From assembly GCA_003168265.1 (NCBI GenBank), contig PMSV01000012.1, forward strand, positions 1 through 64,000: a DNA stretch of 64,000 nt. The letters are read 5' to 3'. The notes beneath the pieces were generated by a model. The model was not told the origin of the DNA and made no database searches. It saw only the letters and a program-made list of their open reading frames with translations. A program made the translations under genes and the position numbers. This stretch comes from Chitinophagaceae bacterium. Lineage in GTDB: Bacteria > Bacteroidota > Bacteroidia > Chitinophagales > Chitinophagaceae. The stretch's first letter is position 1; the number at the start of each line of letters is the position of its first letter. Below, piece by piece: positions 8,364 through 17,098 of this stretch.

Positions 8364-9470
8364 TTATATGCTAATTTTTCTGTCTCGTCCAATCGTCCTC
8401 CATTCTCCATCCGCTAACTGATCATTCACGGTGATCGCTCTTTCATAAAGCGCCACTGTTGGACAGATATGGATGGGAAGTCCGTATAAAATGTCCCCGA
8501 CTTTGTACTGATGACCGACCCCCGCCTCCACGACCAAATGCTCCTCACTCTGACTCAAAGCCTTCAGTTCCGGTGCATTCAGAAAATATACCCTTCGGCC
8601 TATCTCATTTTCCGCAGCCACAGATTTATGTCCCAGATCTATACAAAGTTTATTATCTGCAGGAAGAGAAATCACGCGCGACAAAACGAGTGCCGCGGGT
8701 AAAAAATTCTGCTCGGGGCATAGATCCTTATAACCCTTGTCCCAATAGACAAAAGTTCCCGGACTACATTGAATTCCTTCCCGAAGACAATGAATTGAAA
8801 AACTCGGCGAACCACCCGCCACAATCACAGGTTCTCCCCAGCCGTTGTTAATTATTTCTTTTTTCAAATTGTCCACTTTTTCAAAGCAGGCATCGCAGAC
8901 CCGCTTGCGGGCCTCCCAGTCAGCCTCTCTGATATGCCCGTCATAAGCATGCAATCCTACAGGGCGGATTCCCGGCAGGTCCAGGCAGAATTTCCAAAGC
9001 TCTGCTGCCCGCTCCGGTGGAATGCCCGTGCGATCCTGTCCCACATTTATGTCCAGCCATACCGTCCCTACACGTCCCGCTTTCTGGAATTCTTCGGAAA
9101 TCTCCCGGGCAGCGTCAAGATTATCCGTCAGACAGGAATAAGCCGTTTCAGGAAATTTTATAAGGACCTCGATAAAACGCTTGAGTTTTGGGCCCACCGG
9201 CTGATAAGCGAGCAGGACATCCTCTGCATTGCACATTCCCAAAAGCTCTGCCTCCGCGATAGTAGCGCATTTAAACTTTGTGATCCCCTCATCCATCATA
9301 AGCACGACTGCTTCTATGCATTTATTCGTTTTTACATGCGGCCTAAGGCGTTGTGGGCCGCCTGCCATCCTCAAGGCTTCGTGAATATTCGCTTTCACCC
9401 GCTGGGGGTAAATGAGGAGGGCAGGTGAATCGACCTGGTCCGCATTTCGGATCTCATACCAGTTTTGCAT
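8364..9470 (-). CDS. D-threonine aldolase / D-serine dehydratase-like PLP enzyme
   Basis: This 368-residue protein is a fold-type III (alanine-racemase-like) PLP enzyme. Residues about 15-250 form the Ala_racemase_N barrel, with the PLP lysine Lys47 in RPHVKTNK. The C-terminal beta domain contains HICPTVALY, matching the His-x-Cys zinc site of eukaryotic-type D-serine dehydratase. Family members cleave D-threonine to glycine and acetaldehyde, or dehydrate D-serine to pyruvate via 2-aminoacrylate; sequence alone does not decide between them. It lies between ridA and the M19 dipeptidase, with a short gap upstream and no gap downstream. RidA next door removes 2-aminoacrylate, which favours a dehydratase or a bifunctional role (inference). 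Confidence 0.88.
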   Translation of the reverse strand: MQNWYEIRNADQVDSPALLIYPQRVKANIHEALRMAGGPQRLRPHVKTNKCIEAVVLMMDEGITKFKCATIAEAELLGMCNAEDVLLAYQPVGPKLKRFIEVLIKFPETAYSCLTDNLDAAREISEEFQKAGRVGTVWLDINVGQDRTGIPPERAAELWKFCLDLPGIRPVGLHAYDGHIREADWEARKRVCDACFEKVDNLKKEIINNGWGEPVIVAGGSPSFSIHCLREGIQCSPGTFVYWDKGYKDLCPEQNFLPAALVLSRVISLPADNKLCIDLGHKSVAAENEIGRRVYFLNAPELKALSQSEEHLVVEAGVGHQYKVGDILYGLPIHICPTVALYERAITVNDQLADGEWRTIGRDRKISI

Positions 9471-9480
9471 AGATCTTAAT

Positions 9481-9948
9481 TTATATCAACTCAAACAATG
9501 CTTCGATCTCAACCGAAATATTATGAGGTAGCGATCCCATTCCAACGGCGCTTCGCACTCCGACCCCGTTTTCCTCTCCCCAGATTTTTGCAAAGAGCTC
9601 ACTGCAACCATTGATCACAAAGGGATGCTTTTCGAAATCCGTCGTTGCATTGACCATACCCAATACTTTTATTACCCGCTTGATCTTATCCAGGGAACCC
9701 AAATTTTCTTTCAGGGTAGCCAGGATCGTTAATCCCACCTGCTCGGCTGCATGTTTACCCTGTTCGGCATCCAGCTCAGCGCCGACCTTGCCCGTGATCA
9801 AAGAACCATCGGTCTGGTAAGGTCCCTGTCCTGAAATATAACAATGCTTTCCATCAATAAGTACGGGCTTGTAAACACCCTTGGGGCTTGGTGCCTGAGG
9901 CAATTCGAGTCCCAGGTTCTGAAGATTCTGTTCAGCAGTCATTGTCAA
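9481..9948 (-). CDS. ridA: RidA family enamine/imine deaminase
   Basis: This 155-residue protein is a YjgF/YER057c/UK114 member. It carries the conserved Arg132 in VRSAVGMGSLPHNISVEIEAL, which binds the carboxylate of the enamine substrate, and a YISGQGP segment near residue 37. Proteins of this subgroup are slightly longer than E. coli RidA (128 residues) and carry an extended N-terminus, as seen here. Canonical RidA hydrolyses 2-aminoacrylate and related imines released by PLP dehydratases, protecting other PLP enzymes. Only 10 bases separate it from the downstream PLP enzyme and 5 from the upstream transporter, so its partner is likely that enzyme. The symbol is by family; the exact clade (RidA or Rid1-7) is undetermined. 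Confidence 0.88.
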   Translation of the reverse strand: MTMTAEQNLQNLGLELPQAPSPKGVYKPVLIDGKHCYISGQGPYQTDGSLITGKVGAELDAEQGKHAAEQVGLTILATLKENLGSLDKIKRVIKVLGMVNATTDFEKHPFVINGCSELFAKIWGEENGVGVRSAVGMGSLPHNISVEIEALFELI

Positions 9949-9953
9949 TTGTT

Positions 9954-11261
9954 TTATATTATTGAATTCAGTAAAAGCACCCCGAAAAGCCCCATAAGTG
10001 AAACAATTGTTTCCATCAGGGACCAGGACAAAAAGGTTTCCTTCACGGTGATATTAAAATATTCCTTAAACATCCAAAAGCCCGCATCGTTCACATGAGA
10101 AAAAATAACGCTGCCTGCCCCCACGGAAATAACCATCAGGTTGGGATTGACATGTCCCGCTACTATCACCGGAGCCATCATGCCTGCCGCTGTCAATCCC
10201 GCCACTGTAGCTGAACCCACAGCAATACGGATGATCGCTGCTATCATCCAGCCCATTACAAGTGGATTCAGGGAAAGCCTCCCAAGGCTCTCCGCCAGTT
10301 GAGCGCTGATACCGCTATCCAGGAAGACCTGTTTTAAGGCCCCCGCTCCTGCGATAACGAGAACGATCATTGAAATATCCTTTACCGCATCGCTGTAATG
10401 CTCCATGATCTCCCTCATCCTGCGGCCCCTGCGCAGTCCCAGTATATAGGTCGCCACTGTCAGCGATACGATCATTACGACGACCGGGCTTCCGAAAAAT
10501 GAAATCCATTCAATTATGCGCGGCCTTCCTTTTAGAACTAAAGATAACAGGGTTCCCGTCATGAGTAACAATACAGGCAACAAGGAGCAAAAAAAACTAC
10601 TAGCTTTCCCCGACATCTTATCCGGCGGGATCTGTTTAGGTAAAAAAGTCTGTAAGGGATGAGAGGGGATCTTCTTCAAAGTCCTTGAAAAAACCGGACC
10701 CGCAACAATGATCGTCGGAACCGCCAGGATGATCCCATAAAGAAGGGTCAACCCCATATCGGCATGGAATTCTGATACTAGCGCCACCGGCGCCGGATGC
10801 GGAGGCAAAAAACCATGAGTAACCGAAATAGCCGCCATCATCGGAATTCCAATATAGACCGCAGGCAGTTTATATTGATATACCACTGAAAAAACCAAGG
10901 GGATCATCAAAACAAAACTCACGTCAAAAAAGAGAGGCAATCCGACAACAAAGCCTGTGAGCACTATTGCCCATTGAATATATCGAACACCAAAAAGATC
11001 TTGTAAGGAAGCTGCAATCACCTGCGCGGCCCCGCTCTCAGCCACCAGTTTACCCAACATGGCCCCAACGCAGATCACAATCACCAGTGAACCCATCATG
11101 TCTCCGATCCCGTGTTGGACCGAACCCACGATCTTGCCCGCCGGCATGCCGAGTAGCCAGCCCGCGAGTAGGGATACCACCAGAAAGGCTAAAAAGGAAT
11201 TGATCTTGCCCCAGGTAATCAGAAGGACCAGTAAAATAAGGCAAACAAGAACAGATAGCAT
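9954..11261 (-). CDS. GntP-family H+ symporter (gluconate/D-serine type)
   Basis: This 435-residue integral membrane protein has about 12-14 hydrophobic segments starting at residue 1. It shows GntP landmarks: the GIGDMMGSLVIVICVGAMLG region, GVRYIQWAIVLTGFVVGLPLFFDVSF near residue 95, HGFLPPHPAPVAL near residue 150, and VGSATVAGLTAAG near residue 350. The family imports gluconate, other sugar acids and, for DsdX, D-serine, using the proton gradient. It is the first gene of a tight four-gene unit. Because the neighbours are a D-amino-acid lyase/dehydratase, RidA and a dipeptidase and not gluconate kinase, D-serine or a similar D-amino acid is the more likely cargo (inference). Confidence 0.9.
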   Translation of the reverse strand: MLSVLVCLILLVLLITWGKINSFLAFLVVSLLAGWLLGMPAGKIVGSVQHGIGDMMGSLVIVICVGAMLGKLVAESGAAQVIAASLQDLFGVRYIQWAIVLTGFVVGLPLFFDVSFVLMIPLVFSVVYQYKLPAVYIGIPMMAAISVTHGFLPPHPAPVALVSEFHADMGLTLLYGIILAVPTIIVAGPVFSRTLKKIPSHPLQTFLPKQIPPDKMSGKASSFFCSLLPVLLLMTGTLLSLVLKGRPRIIEWISFFGSPVVVMIVSLTVATYILGLRRGRRMREIMEHYSDAVKDISMIVLVIAGAGALKQVFLDSGISAQLAESLGRLSLNPLVMGWMIAAIIRIAVGSATVAGLTAAGMMAPVIVAGHVNPNLMVISVGAGSVIFSHVNDAGFWMFKEYFNITVKETFLSWSLMETIVSLMGLFGVLLLNSII

Positions 11262-11316
11262 GGTCAGATATAATCAGTGAGAGCCGAATTTAAGGAAATT
11301 TAAAGAGCCTCTGAAA

Positions 11317-12570
11317 TCACAACGTACTGATCATTTCAACATCCTCTTCTTCCACTTCTTCCAGGCTGGCCCTTTGCACAATAACCCTTCTGCCCAGATT
11401 AAATACAGCGGTCGCAGCCAGCGCGCAGGCTGCCATAATCCCGGTCATCGGAAGAGCGGTATGGTTTTGAAGCAGACTTACCAGGGCTGAAGTGCAGGCC
11501 CCGATGCTCATCTGGATCGCTCCCATCAGCGCAGAAGCGGTGCCCGCATTGTGCCCGAAAGCCGCCAGCGAAAGTGCCGAAGAATTCGGGAAGGTAAAGC
11601 CCTGGCAGCATAGAAAAATAAATATCAGGAAAATCGTACTGAAGAGTTCCAGCAATCCAAATAAGGTTCCTGTCAGCAACAGCAGCCCCGTCAGGCTCTG
11701 GCAGATCACGGCCACCCTTATGATCTGCTCACTTTCATAAAAACTAAGCAGCAAACTATTGATCTGGCTCGATCCGATAAGTCCCATGGCTATCAGGGCG
11801 AAGATCCAGCCATACTGCCTTTCGCTTACCTTATAGAGTTCCATAAACACATAAGGCGATCCACCGATATAGGCATACGTGCCCGAAGCCGCGATCGCGC
11901 CCGTCAAGGCATAGGTATAAAACTGCGGATGCCTCAGAATAGAATAGAAGTTCTTAAATATGAAAGACGGCTTTAAGGAATAATCCGGATCCGGTTCTTT
12001 GCTCTCCGGTAGCCAAAGATATATTCCCAGTAAGATAAAAGCCACGATCAGGATCAGCACGACAAAAACAAATCTCCAGCCCATCCATGCCGTAACATAG
12101 CCGCCAAGGGTCGGAGCAATGATCGGAGAGACTGCCACTACAAGCATCAGTAGCGAAAAGATCTTTGCATTGTCCCTCACTTCAAATAGATCCCTCACCA
12201 TCGCCCTCGATGCCACAAGTCCCACACAACCTCCCAAAGCCTGCAGCAACCTTAGCCAGATCAGCGCATCTACCGAACGAGCCCATGCACAACCCGCCGA
12301 AGCGATCAGGTAGGCGCAAAGGCCGATATAAAGCGGCCTTTTTCTCCCAAACCTTTCAAGCAAAGGCCCATACAACATTTGTCCTGCCGAAATCCCGATA
12401 AAAAATGTTGACAAAGAGAGAGTGACATGAGCTACGGTAGTCCCCAGCCCGGAAGCGATCGAAGGAAAGGCAGGAAGGTACATGTCAATAGAAAAGGGGC
12501 CTATAGCAGACAGGAGTCCAAGAATAAAGATCAGTTGGAAGCGCTTTTTAACCTCAGGAGTTTTCTGCAT
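11317..12570 (-). CDS. Bcr/CflA family multidrug efflux MFS transporter
   Basis: This 417-residue, 12-segment major facilitator belongs to the DHA1 drug:H+ antiporters. The N-terminus has the Bcr/CflA signature GPFSIDMYLPAFPSIA (about residues 23-38). Loop 2-3 carries GPLLERFGRKRPLYIG (motif A), and motif C-like VSPIIAPTLGGYV occurs near residue 152. It should export small toxic molecules such as bicyclomycin-like or sulfonamide drugs, but substrates vary widely. It lies 55 bases upstream of the GntP gene and 20 bases downstream of the DUF4421 gene on the same strand, so it could be co-transcribed with either. A link to the D-amino-acid genes is not evident. Confidence 0.88.
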   Translation of the reverse strand: MQKTPEVKKRFQLIFILGLLSAIGPFSIDMYLPAFPSIASGLGTTVAHVTLSLSTFFIGISAGQMLYGPLLERFGRKRPLYIGLCAYLIASAGCAWARSVDALIWLRLLQALGGCVGLVASRAMVRDLFEVRDNAKIFSLLMLVVAVSPIIAPTLGGYVTAWMGWRFVFVVLILIVAFILLGIYLWLPESKEPDPDYSLKPSFIFKNFYSILRHPQFYTYALTGAIAASGTYAYIGGSPYVFMELYKVSERQYGWIFALIAMGLIGSSQINSLLLSFYESEQIIRVAVICQSLTGLLLLTGTLFGLLELFSTIFLIFIFLCCQGFTFPNSSALSLAAFGHNAGTASALMGAIQMSIGACTSALVSLLQNHTALPMTGIMAACALAATAVFNLGRRVIVQRASLEEVEEEDVEMISTL

Positions 12571-12590
12571 AGCAATGTAAAGATAATGTG

Positions 12591-13598
12591 CTAATGCCTG
12601 AGCATTCTTCTCATATCCCCGTTCAAGGCAAATCGGTAGGCATAAACCAGCTTATATATACCCGTATCATAAAAATAGCGGTAATCCGAAACTGCTCCCC
12701 GGCTTGAAACCTGGCCCCCGAGCCAGGAAAGGCTCAGGCTCCACCTGGTCGAATTATATCCTGTAGCCAGTCTGAAAACATAATCCCACCAAACTCCAAA
12801 TTTGATCCCCTTATCATTCCCCAATTCCCAATTATACCCCATATTCAGTCCAAAATTCAGGGAGCCCATCAGGAAATAATGCTTGTCCACTACCAGGCTG
12901 TAAACATAACCTGCACTCGGCCCAAACTGAAGAGAATGCAATTTATGGATCATCCTTTCATAGTAGGAAGAATCCCCTTGTGCGGGAACAAAAGAACTAT
13001 CTGCCTGGGTAGCGATATAATAGGCTTCGGCTCCTAAAATGAATGAACCCGCCGATTTTTTTTGCCATTCATTCTGAGAGAGTGCAGCCCCATATGAAAA
13101 ATGCTTATTATTGAGAACACGGTAAACTCCTAGTCCCAGCAATTGGTTTCCGAGATCTGGTCTTAGGTCAAAAATCTGTCCAAGGGGAGCGCCTAGTCCT
13201 TCAGGCCGCAGGTAATAGCCTTTGCTGAAACTCCCGATTGCATCGATCGTCCATTTCCGTTTATAGACCCTCAATTGAAAATCATCAAAACTAGTCGCTC
13301 CTTTGCGGGATTCATTCTGAAAAAAACCAAGTCCGTGCGAATAACTTCCGGTGATGGAACCTATAGTCAGTCCAATCCCAAGACTCGGTGTAGTATTGGC
13401 ATGATAGCTCATTTGGCTTAATCCATTAGGAGGATCCATCCTTAAAATCGAATATTTTCTGGAAATATAAATCCTCCCGATGACGGTTCCCTTATATGAT
13501 CTATAATAAGAACTATCATGGTCAGGTCCCAGGCCCTGGGCCTGGGTAACTTTCTGGCAGTAAATTAAAAGGATCAGAAAAAATAAGGCCCGTTGCAT
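12591..13598 (-). CDS. DUF4421 family outer-membrane-like protein
   Basis: This 335-residue protein has a cleavable signal peptide (ALFFLILLIYCQKVTQAQ) followed by the DUF4421 pattern: DSSYYRSYKGTVIGRIYISRK at the start, then NTTPSLGIGLTIG, and repeated amphipathic strands with aromatic ends to the C-terminus. The family is restricted mainly to Bacteroidota and is predicted to form an outer-membrane barrel, with no established function. The C-terminus (YAYRFALNGDMRRMLRH) does not end in the canonical aromatic residue. It lies 35 bases downstream of a response regulator gene and 20 bases upstream of the drug exporter gene, all on the minus strand. Confidence 0.75.
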   Translation of the reverse strand: MQRALFFLILLIYCQKVTQAQGLGPDHDSSYYRSYKGTVIGRIYISRKYSILRMDPPNGLSQMSYHANTTPSLGIGLTIGSITGSYSHGLGFFQNESRKGATSFDDFQLRVYKRKWTIDAIGSFSKGYYLRPEGLGAPLGQIFDLRPDLGNQLLGLGVYRVLNNKHFSYGAALSQNEWQKKSAGSFILGAEAYYIATQADSSFVPAQGDSSYYERMIHKLHSLQFGPSAGYVYSLVVDKHYFLMGSLNFGLNMGYNWELGNDKGIKFGVWWDYVFRLATGYNSTRWSLSLSWLGGQVSSRGAVSDYRYFYDTGIYKLVYAYRFALNGDMRRMLRH

Positions 13599-13633
13599 AA
13601 ATGAAGATAAACAATTCAGGCAAAAATCGAATC

Positions 13634-14026
13634 CTAATGAGGCAGCTTCTTGATGGTACGTATTTTTTCGATGATGAGCTGGAGTTTGTCCTCTGTTACG
13701 TCACTCTTGACCATGTAATCGAAAGCCCCGTTTTCCATTGCGATGATCGGAACATGGATTTCTTCCTGACCGGATATGAATACAACGAAAGTGTCGGGAT
13801 GCATTCTTTTTATTTCCGCCAGTACATCAAAGCCATTGAGTGGCTTCATATAATGATCCAATAAAACAAGGTCAGGGTGTAGGGCCATATTGTTCAGGCA
13901 ATCTTCCCCATTGTCATAAAGATAAATATCCCTTATCCCGATATTCTTAAGATGGTAATGAAAAAGCTGAAGACAAAAAGGATCGTCATCAACTAAGAAG
14001 GTTACGAAGGGGCTTTCCTGGTTCAT
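13634..14026 (-). CDS. Single-domain response regulator (CheY-like)
   Basis: At 130 residues this is a receiver domain only, with no output domain. The acidic pocket is Asp13-Asp14-Asp15 in LVDDDP, the phosphoacceptor is Asp57 in LVLLDHYMKPLNG, the switch Thr/Ser lies in VVFISG, and the conserved Lys is in MVKSD near residue 108. It would receive phosphate from a histidine kinase that is not encoded nearby and pass the signal by protein contact. It may be co-transcribed with the downstream DUF4421 gene. The partner kinase is unknown, and a phosphate-sink role is equally possible. Confidence 0.9.
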   Translation of the reverse strand: MNQESPFVTFLVDDDPFCLQLFHYHLKNIGIRDIYLYDNGEDCLNNMALHPDLVLLDHYMKPLNGFDVLAEIKRMHPDTFVVFISGQEEIHVPIIAMENGAFDYMVKSDVTEDKLQLIIEKIRTIKKLPH

Positions 14027-14209
14027 CTCTATTGGATTTTGGGTTGGATTTTACCGGTGCAAATTGTATGCTTCAAACCATATAACGAAAAACTATCCTG
14101 CTTAGTGTGGTCCTCACCCTACTCTATCTAGTTGATTTTTATCCACATGTCGGCTGGTGATGAAATAACTTTAAAGCGAAGGCGTTCAGAATTCATATTA
14201 CCCATTATC

Positions 14210-14839
14210 ATGTGCCTAATCAAATTATCCGGCCTGTCTTTATTATTGAACCTATGCTTTTGCAGCATTTTTTCCCAAAATTACAATCCCCGGATCCAGC
14301 CGGGGACTGCATTTCAATATGAATTCTGGGATAAGCTGGCTGGAAAATTGGTTGTGGATGGCTCTTTCATCTCACTGGACAATGGAGGGCTTAGTTTCTA
14401 TGATACCCTCCGCCTTAAAGAAAAATCACAGGTGTACCGCACGATCATTTCCAAAAAAGGCATGGAAAAGGGGGATTGCATGAAGCCGCCTAAGGAAGAT
14501 CCCCGTTCGGTTCAGCATGGGGTCTATACATTCATCTTATCCGACAATGAGACTGACCATTGCTTTTCCCGCTCCTTCCTCAAAAACATTAAAATAGACA
14601 AAACCGATGTTTATGGGGGTATAACCTATTTTATGGAAGAAGGCCCGGCTGTAAAGGACTTTGAATTGAACGGAGTAAAATGGAATGCTATCCATATCAT
14701 TTCTGCCAACAAACAGAAACGTTTTACGATCCTCAACAACGAAGAATATCCTCTTATCCTGCAATCTTCCAGCGAGGACGTGAATTCCTTATTGACCAGG
14801 TTCAGCGATCCACCCCCGCCTGAACCAAAAAAACAATAG
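14210..14839 (+). CDS. Hypothetical secreted protein
   Basis: I do not recognise a family. The start at ATG 14210 is chosen because it puts a signal peptide at the N-terminus (KLSGLSLLLNLCFCSIFSQ); an ATG at 14147 and a TTG at 14132 are also in frame and would add 21-26 hydrophilic residues. The mature part (about 185 residues) has mixed strands such as FISLDNGGLSFYDTLRL, an acidic/basic middle with EKGDCMKPPKEDPR, and a Pro-rich tail PPPPEPKKQ. It probably acts in the periplasm or at the surface. It is monocistronic or co-transcribed with the downstream DDAH-like gene (57-base gap). Confidence 0.55.
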   Translation: MCLIKLSGLSLLLNLCFCSIFSQNYNPRIQPGTAFQYEFWDKLAGKLVVDGSFISLDNGGLSFYDTLRLKEKSQVYRTIISKKGMEKGDCMKPPKEDPRSVQHGVYTFILSDNETDHCFSRSFLKNIKIDKTDVYGGITYFMEEGPAVKDFELNGVKWNAIHIISANKQKRFTILNNEEYPLILQSSSEDVNSLLTRFSDPPPPEPKKQ

Positions 14840-14896
14840 GCGCATCTGATCATTATTTGCCCGAATTCCGCTTAATTCGCTGAAAAATGATCTGCT

Positions 14897-15784
14897 ATGC
14901 CCAAAAAACTAACTGCCCATTCAGAATACGGCAAGTTGAATACGCTCTTTATAAAACATGTTAGAGAAGGATTTATCAACGAAGAAAAAACGGCCTCTGA
15001 GTGGAAAAAACTGAACTTTCTTTCCAGACCCAATTGGAAAGCAGCAAACGCACAGTATGGCCAATTCGAAGACGTTCTCAAAAGCCATGCGGCGCACCTT
15101 CGCTTTTTCCCCTTGCAGAAATCCCTTACTATGGATTCCATTTATTGCCGTGACGCTTCCATTGCCACCAATGAGGGAATGATCATCTGCCGTATGGGTA
15201 AAGAAGCCCGCAGAGGGGAACCCTTTGCGGAAATGAAAGCGTTTCAAAGGACAGGAATCCCCATTTTAGGCAAAATCCAGTCCCCTGGAACAGTAGAAGG
15301 TGGGGATGTCGCCTGGCTCGATGAAAAAACGCTGGCCGTTGGCCATACCTACCGAACAAATGAATCCGGGATCTCCCAGCTAAAAAATCTTTTGAATCCA
15401 ATAAATGTGGACCTCCTAATAGCCGAAATGCCTCATTATAAAGGCCCCTCCAATGTATTCCACCTTATGTCCGTATTCAGTCCGGTGGATAAAAACCTCG
15501 CCGTGGTCTATTCACCCCTCATGCCGATCTCTTTTCGGGAGTCCTTACTAAATAAAAAATATAAACTTATTGAAGTGCCTGATCCAGAATTTGAATCCAT
15601 GGGATGCAATGTACTGGCCTTGGCTCCCAGACTCTGCCTGATGGTAGATGGCAATCCAAAAACAAAAAAATCTCTGGAAAAGGCAGGTTGCCGCGTAATC
15701 AGTTACAGGGGAGAAGAAATCAGTGTCAAAGGAGGAGGAGGTCCCACCTGTCTTACCCGTCCTACCTGGAGAGAAATCGGGTAA
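14897..15784 (+). CDS. DDAH-like amidinohydrolase (dimethylarginine dimethylaminohydrolase family)
   Basis: This 295-residue protein belongs to the guanidino-group modifying enzyme superfamily (beta/alpha propeller) with DDAH, arginine deiminase and amidinotransferases. The substrate-binding SIYCRDAS (near residue 82), GTVEGGDVAWL (near 133), a central His in NVFHLMSVF, and the nucleophile Cys285 in GGGPTCLTRP are all present at expected positions. It would hydrolyse dimethylarginine or a related guanidino compound to citrulline and an amine; the precise substrate is uncertain. No export signal is seen. The gene ends 10 bases before the convergent repeat-protein gene. Confidence 0.85.
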   Translation: MPKKLTAHSEYGKLNTLFIKHVREGFINEEKTASEWKKLNFLSRPNWKAANAQYGQFEDVLKSHAAHLRFFPLQKSLTMDSIYCRDASIATNEGMIICRMGKEARRGEPFAEMKAFQRTGIPILGKIQSPGTVEGGDVAWLDEKTLAVGHTYRTNESGISQLKNLLNPINVDLLIAEMPHYKGPSNVFHLMSVFSPVDKNLAVVYSPLMPISFRESLLNKKYKLIEVPDPEFESMGCNVLALAPRLCLMVDGNPKTKKSLEKAGCRVISYRGEEISVKGGGGPTCLTRPTWREIG

Positions 15785-15794
15785 GGAAAAAGTC

Positions 15795-17087
15795 CTATTC
15801 CAATGCCTTCATTGCCCGCCCGAGTTCAAATTCCTGATTGATGGTCTTGGCCGTCTTCATATAAACCGAACGTACTGAATCCGTCTTCGGAAGTACAGGA
15901 GCCATGGTCACAAGCAAATTGCATTTGTCCTCATCGGAGGAAAGCGTAGCCGCAGCTTCGATGATCTCAATCCATTGTTCGTTCGAACGCATATTCTTAG
16001 CCGTGAGATCCCTGATCAATTCTCCTCGGTCATAATCCGAATTGGTGTGTACTACTGCACTGATCAGTCTCCCGAAATCGGCATCTGCCGGAAGCCCTGC
16101 ATCAACCAATTCTTTAATCAGGTTAACCCTGTCATAGTCGTTGTTAATATGTACAGAAATATCCAATAATTTATTAAAATGCGCAGCGCTCTGTTTCTGA
16201 GCCCCGATCAAAGCCCTGATCAAATTGGCCTTTTCATAGTCCGAGCCCATTTCTCCGATTGATTCGAGTAATTTGTCAAAATCCAATTCTGAAAGGGCGC
16301 CACCCGGCATGTTGATGCAATCCCTTATTATCCGCGACTTCTCATAATCGGATCCCATACCATGCACAACGTCACACACTTCTGCTATAGGATCCATCAT
16401 TGAGTTAGAATTGTGAAGCAGGGACAGCATTGCATTGGCTTTATCGTAATCCGAGCCCATCTGCTGCAGGGATTCAAACCAGTTCCGTATAACCATGGTA
16501 TCTCGCAAGTAATTTTCCGGAAATTGCTGTAACAACCGGCCCCGGTCATTATCCGAACCCATATCGCTTCCGATCTTACGCGCAATATTGCGTTGAATAT
16601 TCACCGGCAGGCTATCCTGGGAAAGAAGGAATTTGAAATACATGGCTTTAACGTAATCCATTTTGAGCAGGCCCTCCTGTTCCATTAGGGCTGGGGCTCC
16701 TCCTTTTTTATAGATTCGCTCCATTCTTTCTTTGGCATCGAACCCTATCTCGATCAATTCCTTCACAGCATCGGCCTCTACTTTTTTACCTTCTTCATCA
16801 TTGGGATTTAGTTTTCTTCCACCTTGAGTTATCTCAATTTGCAAATGGCCCGAAGGGTCGTTCTTCGCATCCAATTCCTCTCCATTTCGGATGAATTTCA
16901 GGTACCCATCGGATGAAATGCTTTGGACCTCAGTCTCATCCTCATTGAAATGAATCTGTCCTTCATAACGAACACTAAGGTTGTCATTGTCATTATTGAT
17001 AATGATGGAACTGCCATGCTCAAAACGGCAGGAAGAGAAGAGCAGCCAAACCCCCGCAAGCAGGTTTATATAAGGACGAATGCTCAT
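15795..17087 (-). CDS. Lipoprotein with nine tandem 34-36 residue helical repeats
   Basis: This 430-residue protein begins with a hydrophobic segment and a lipobox LFSSC, making Cys20 the lipid anchor. Residues about 35-95 look like a small beta domain (GYLKFIRNGEEL, then HLQIEITQGG). From residue 142 the sequence is a solenoid of repeats, each marked by (G/N)SD-Y/N-(D/E)-(K/R) followed by a hydrophobic helix: starts near 142, 177, 211, 245, 281, 315, 349, 383 and 416. The same motif occurs as an appended region in M56-type regulatory peptidases of this group (recalled), but no peptidase domain is present here. It is the last gene in an ECF sigma/anti-sigma operon, 11 bases after its upstream neighbour, so it is probably an envelope component made under that sigma factor. 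Confidence 0.72.
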   Translation of the reverse strand: MSIRPYINLLAGVWLLFSSCRFEHGSSIIINNDNDNLSVRYEGQIHFNEDETEVQSISSDGYLKFIRNGEELDAKNDPSGHLQIEITQGGRKLNPNDEEGKKVEADAVKELIEIGFDAKERMERIYKKGGAPALMEQEGLLKMDYVKAMYFKFLLSQDSLPVNIQRNIARKIGSDMGSDNDRGRLLQQFPENYLRDTMVIRNWFESLQQMGSDYDKANAMLSLLHNSNSMMDPIAEVCDVVHGMGSDYEKSRIIRDCINMPGGALSELDFDKLLESIGEMGSDYEKANLIRALIGAQKQSAAHFNKLLDISVHINNDYDRVNLIKELVDAGLPADADFGRLISAVVHTNSDYDRGELIRDLTAKNMRSNEQWIEIIEAAATLSSDEDKCNLLVTMAPVLPKTDSVRSVYMKTAKTINQEFELGRAMKALE

Positions 17088-17098
17088 AGAAAATTGAT

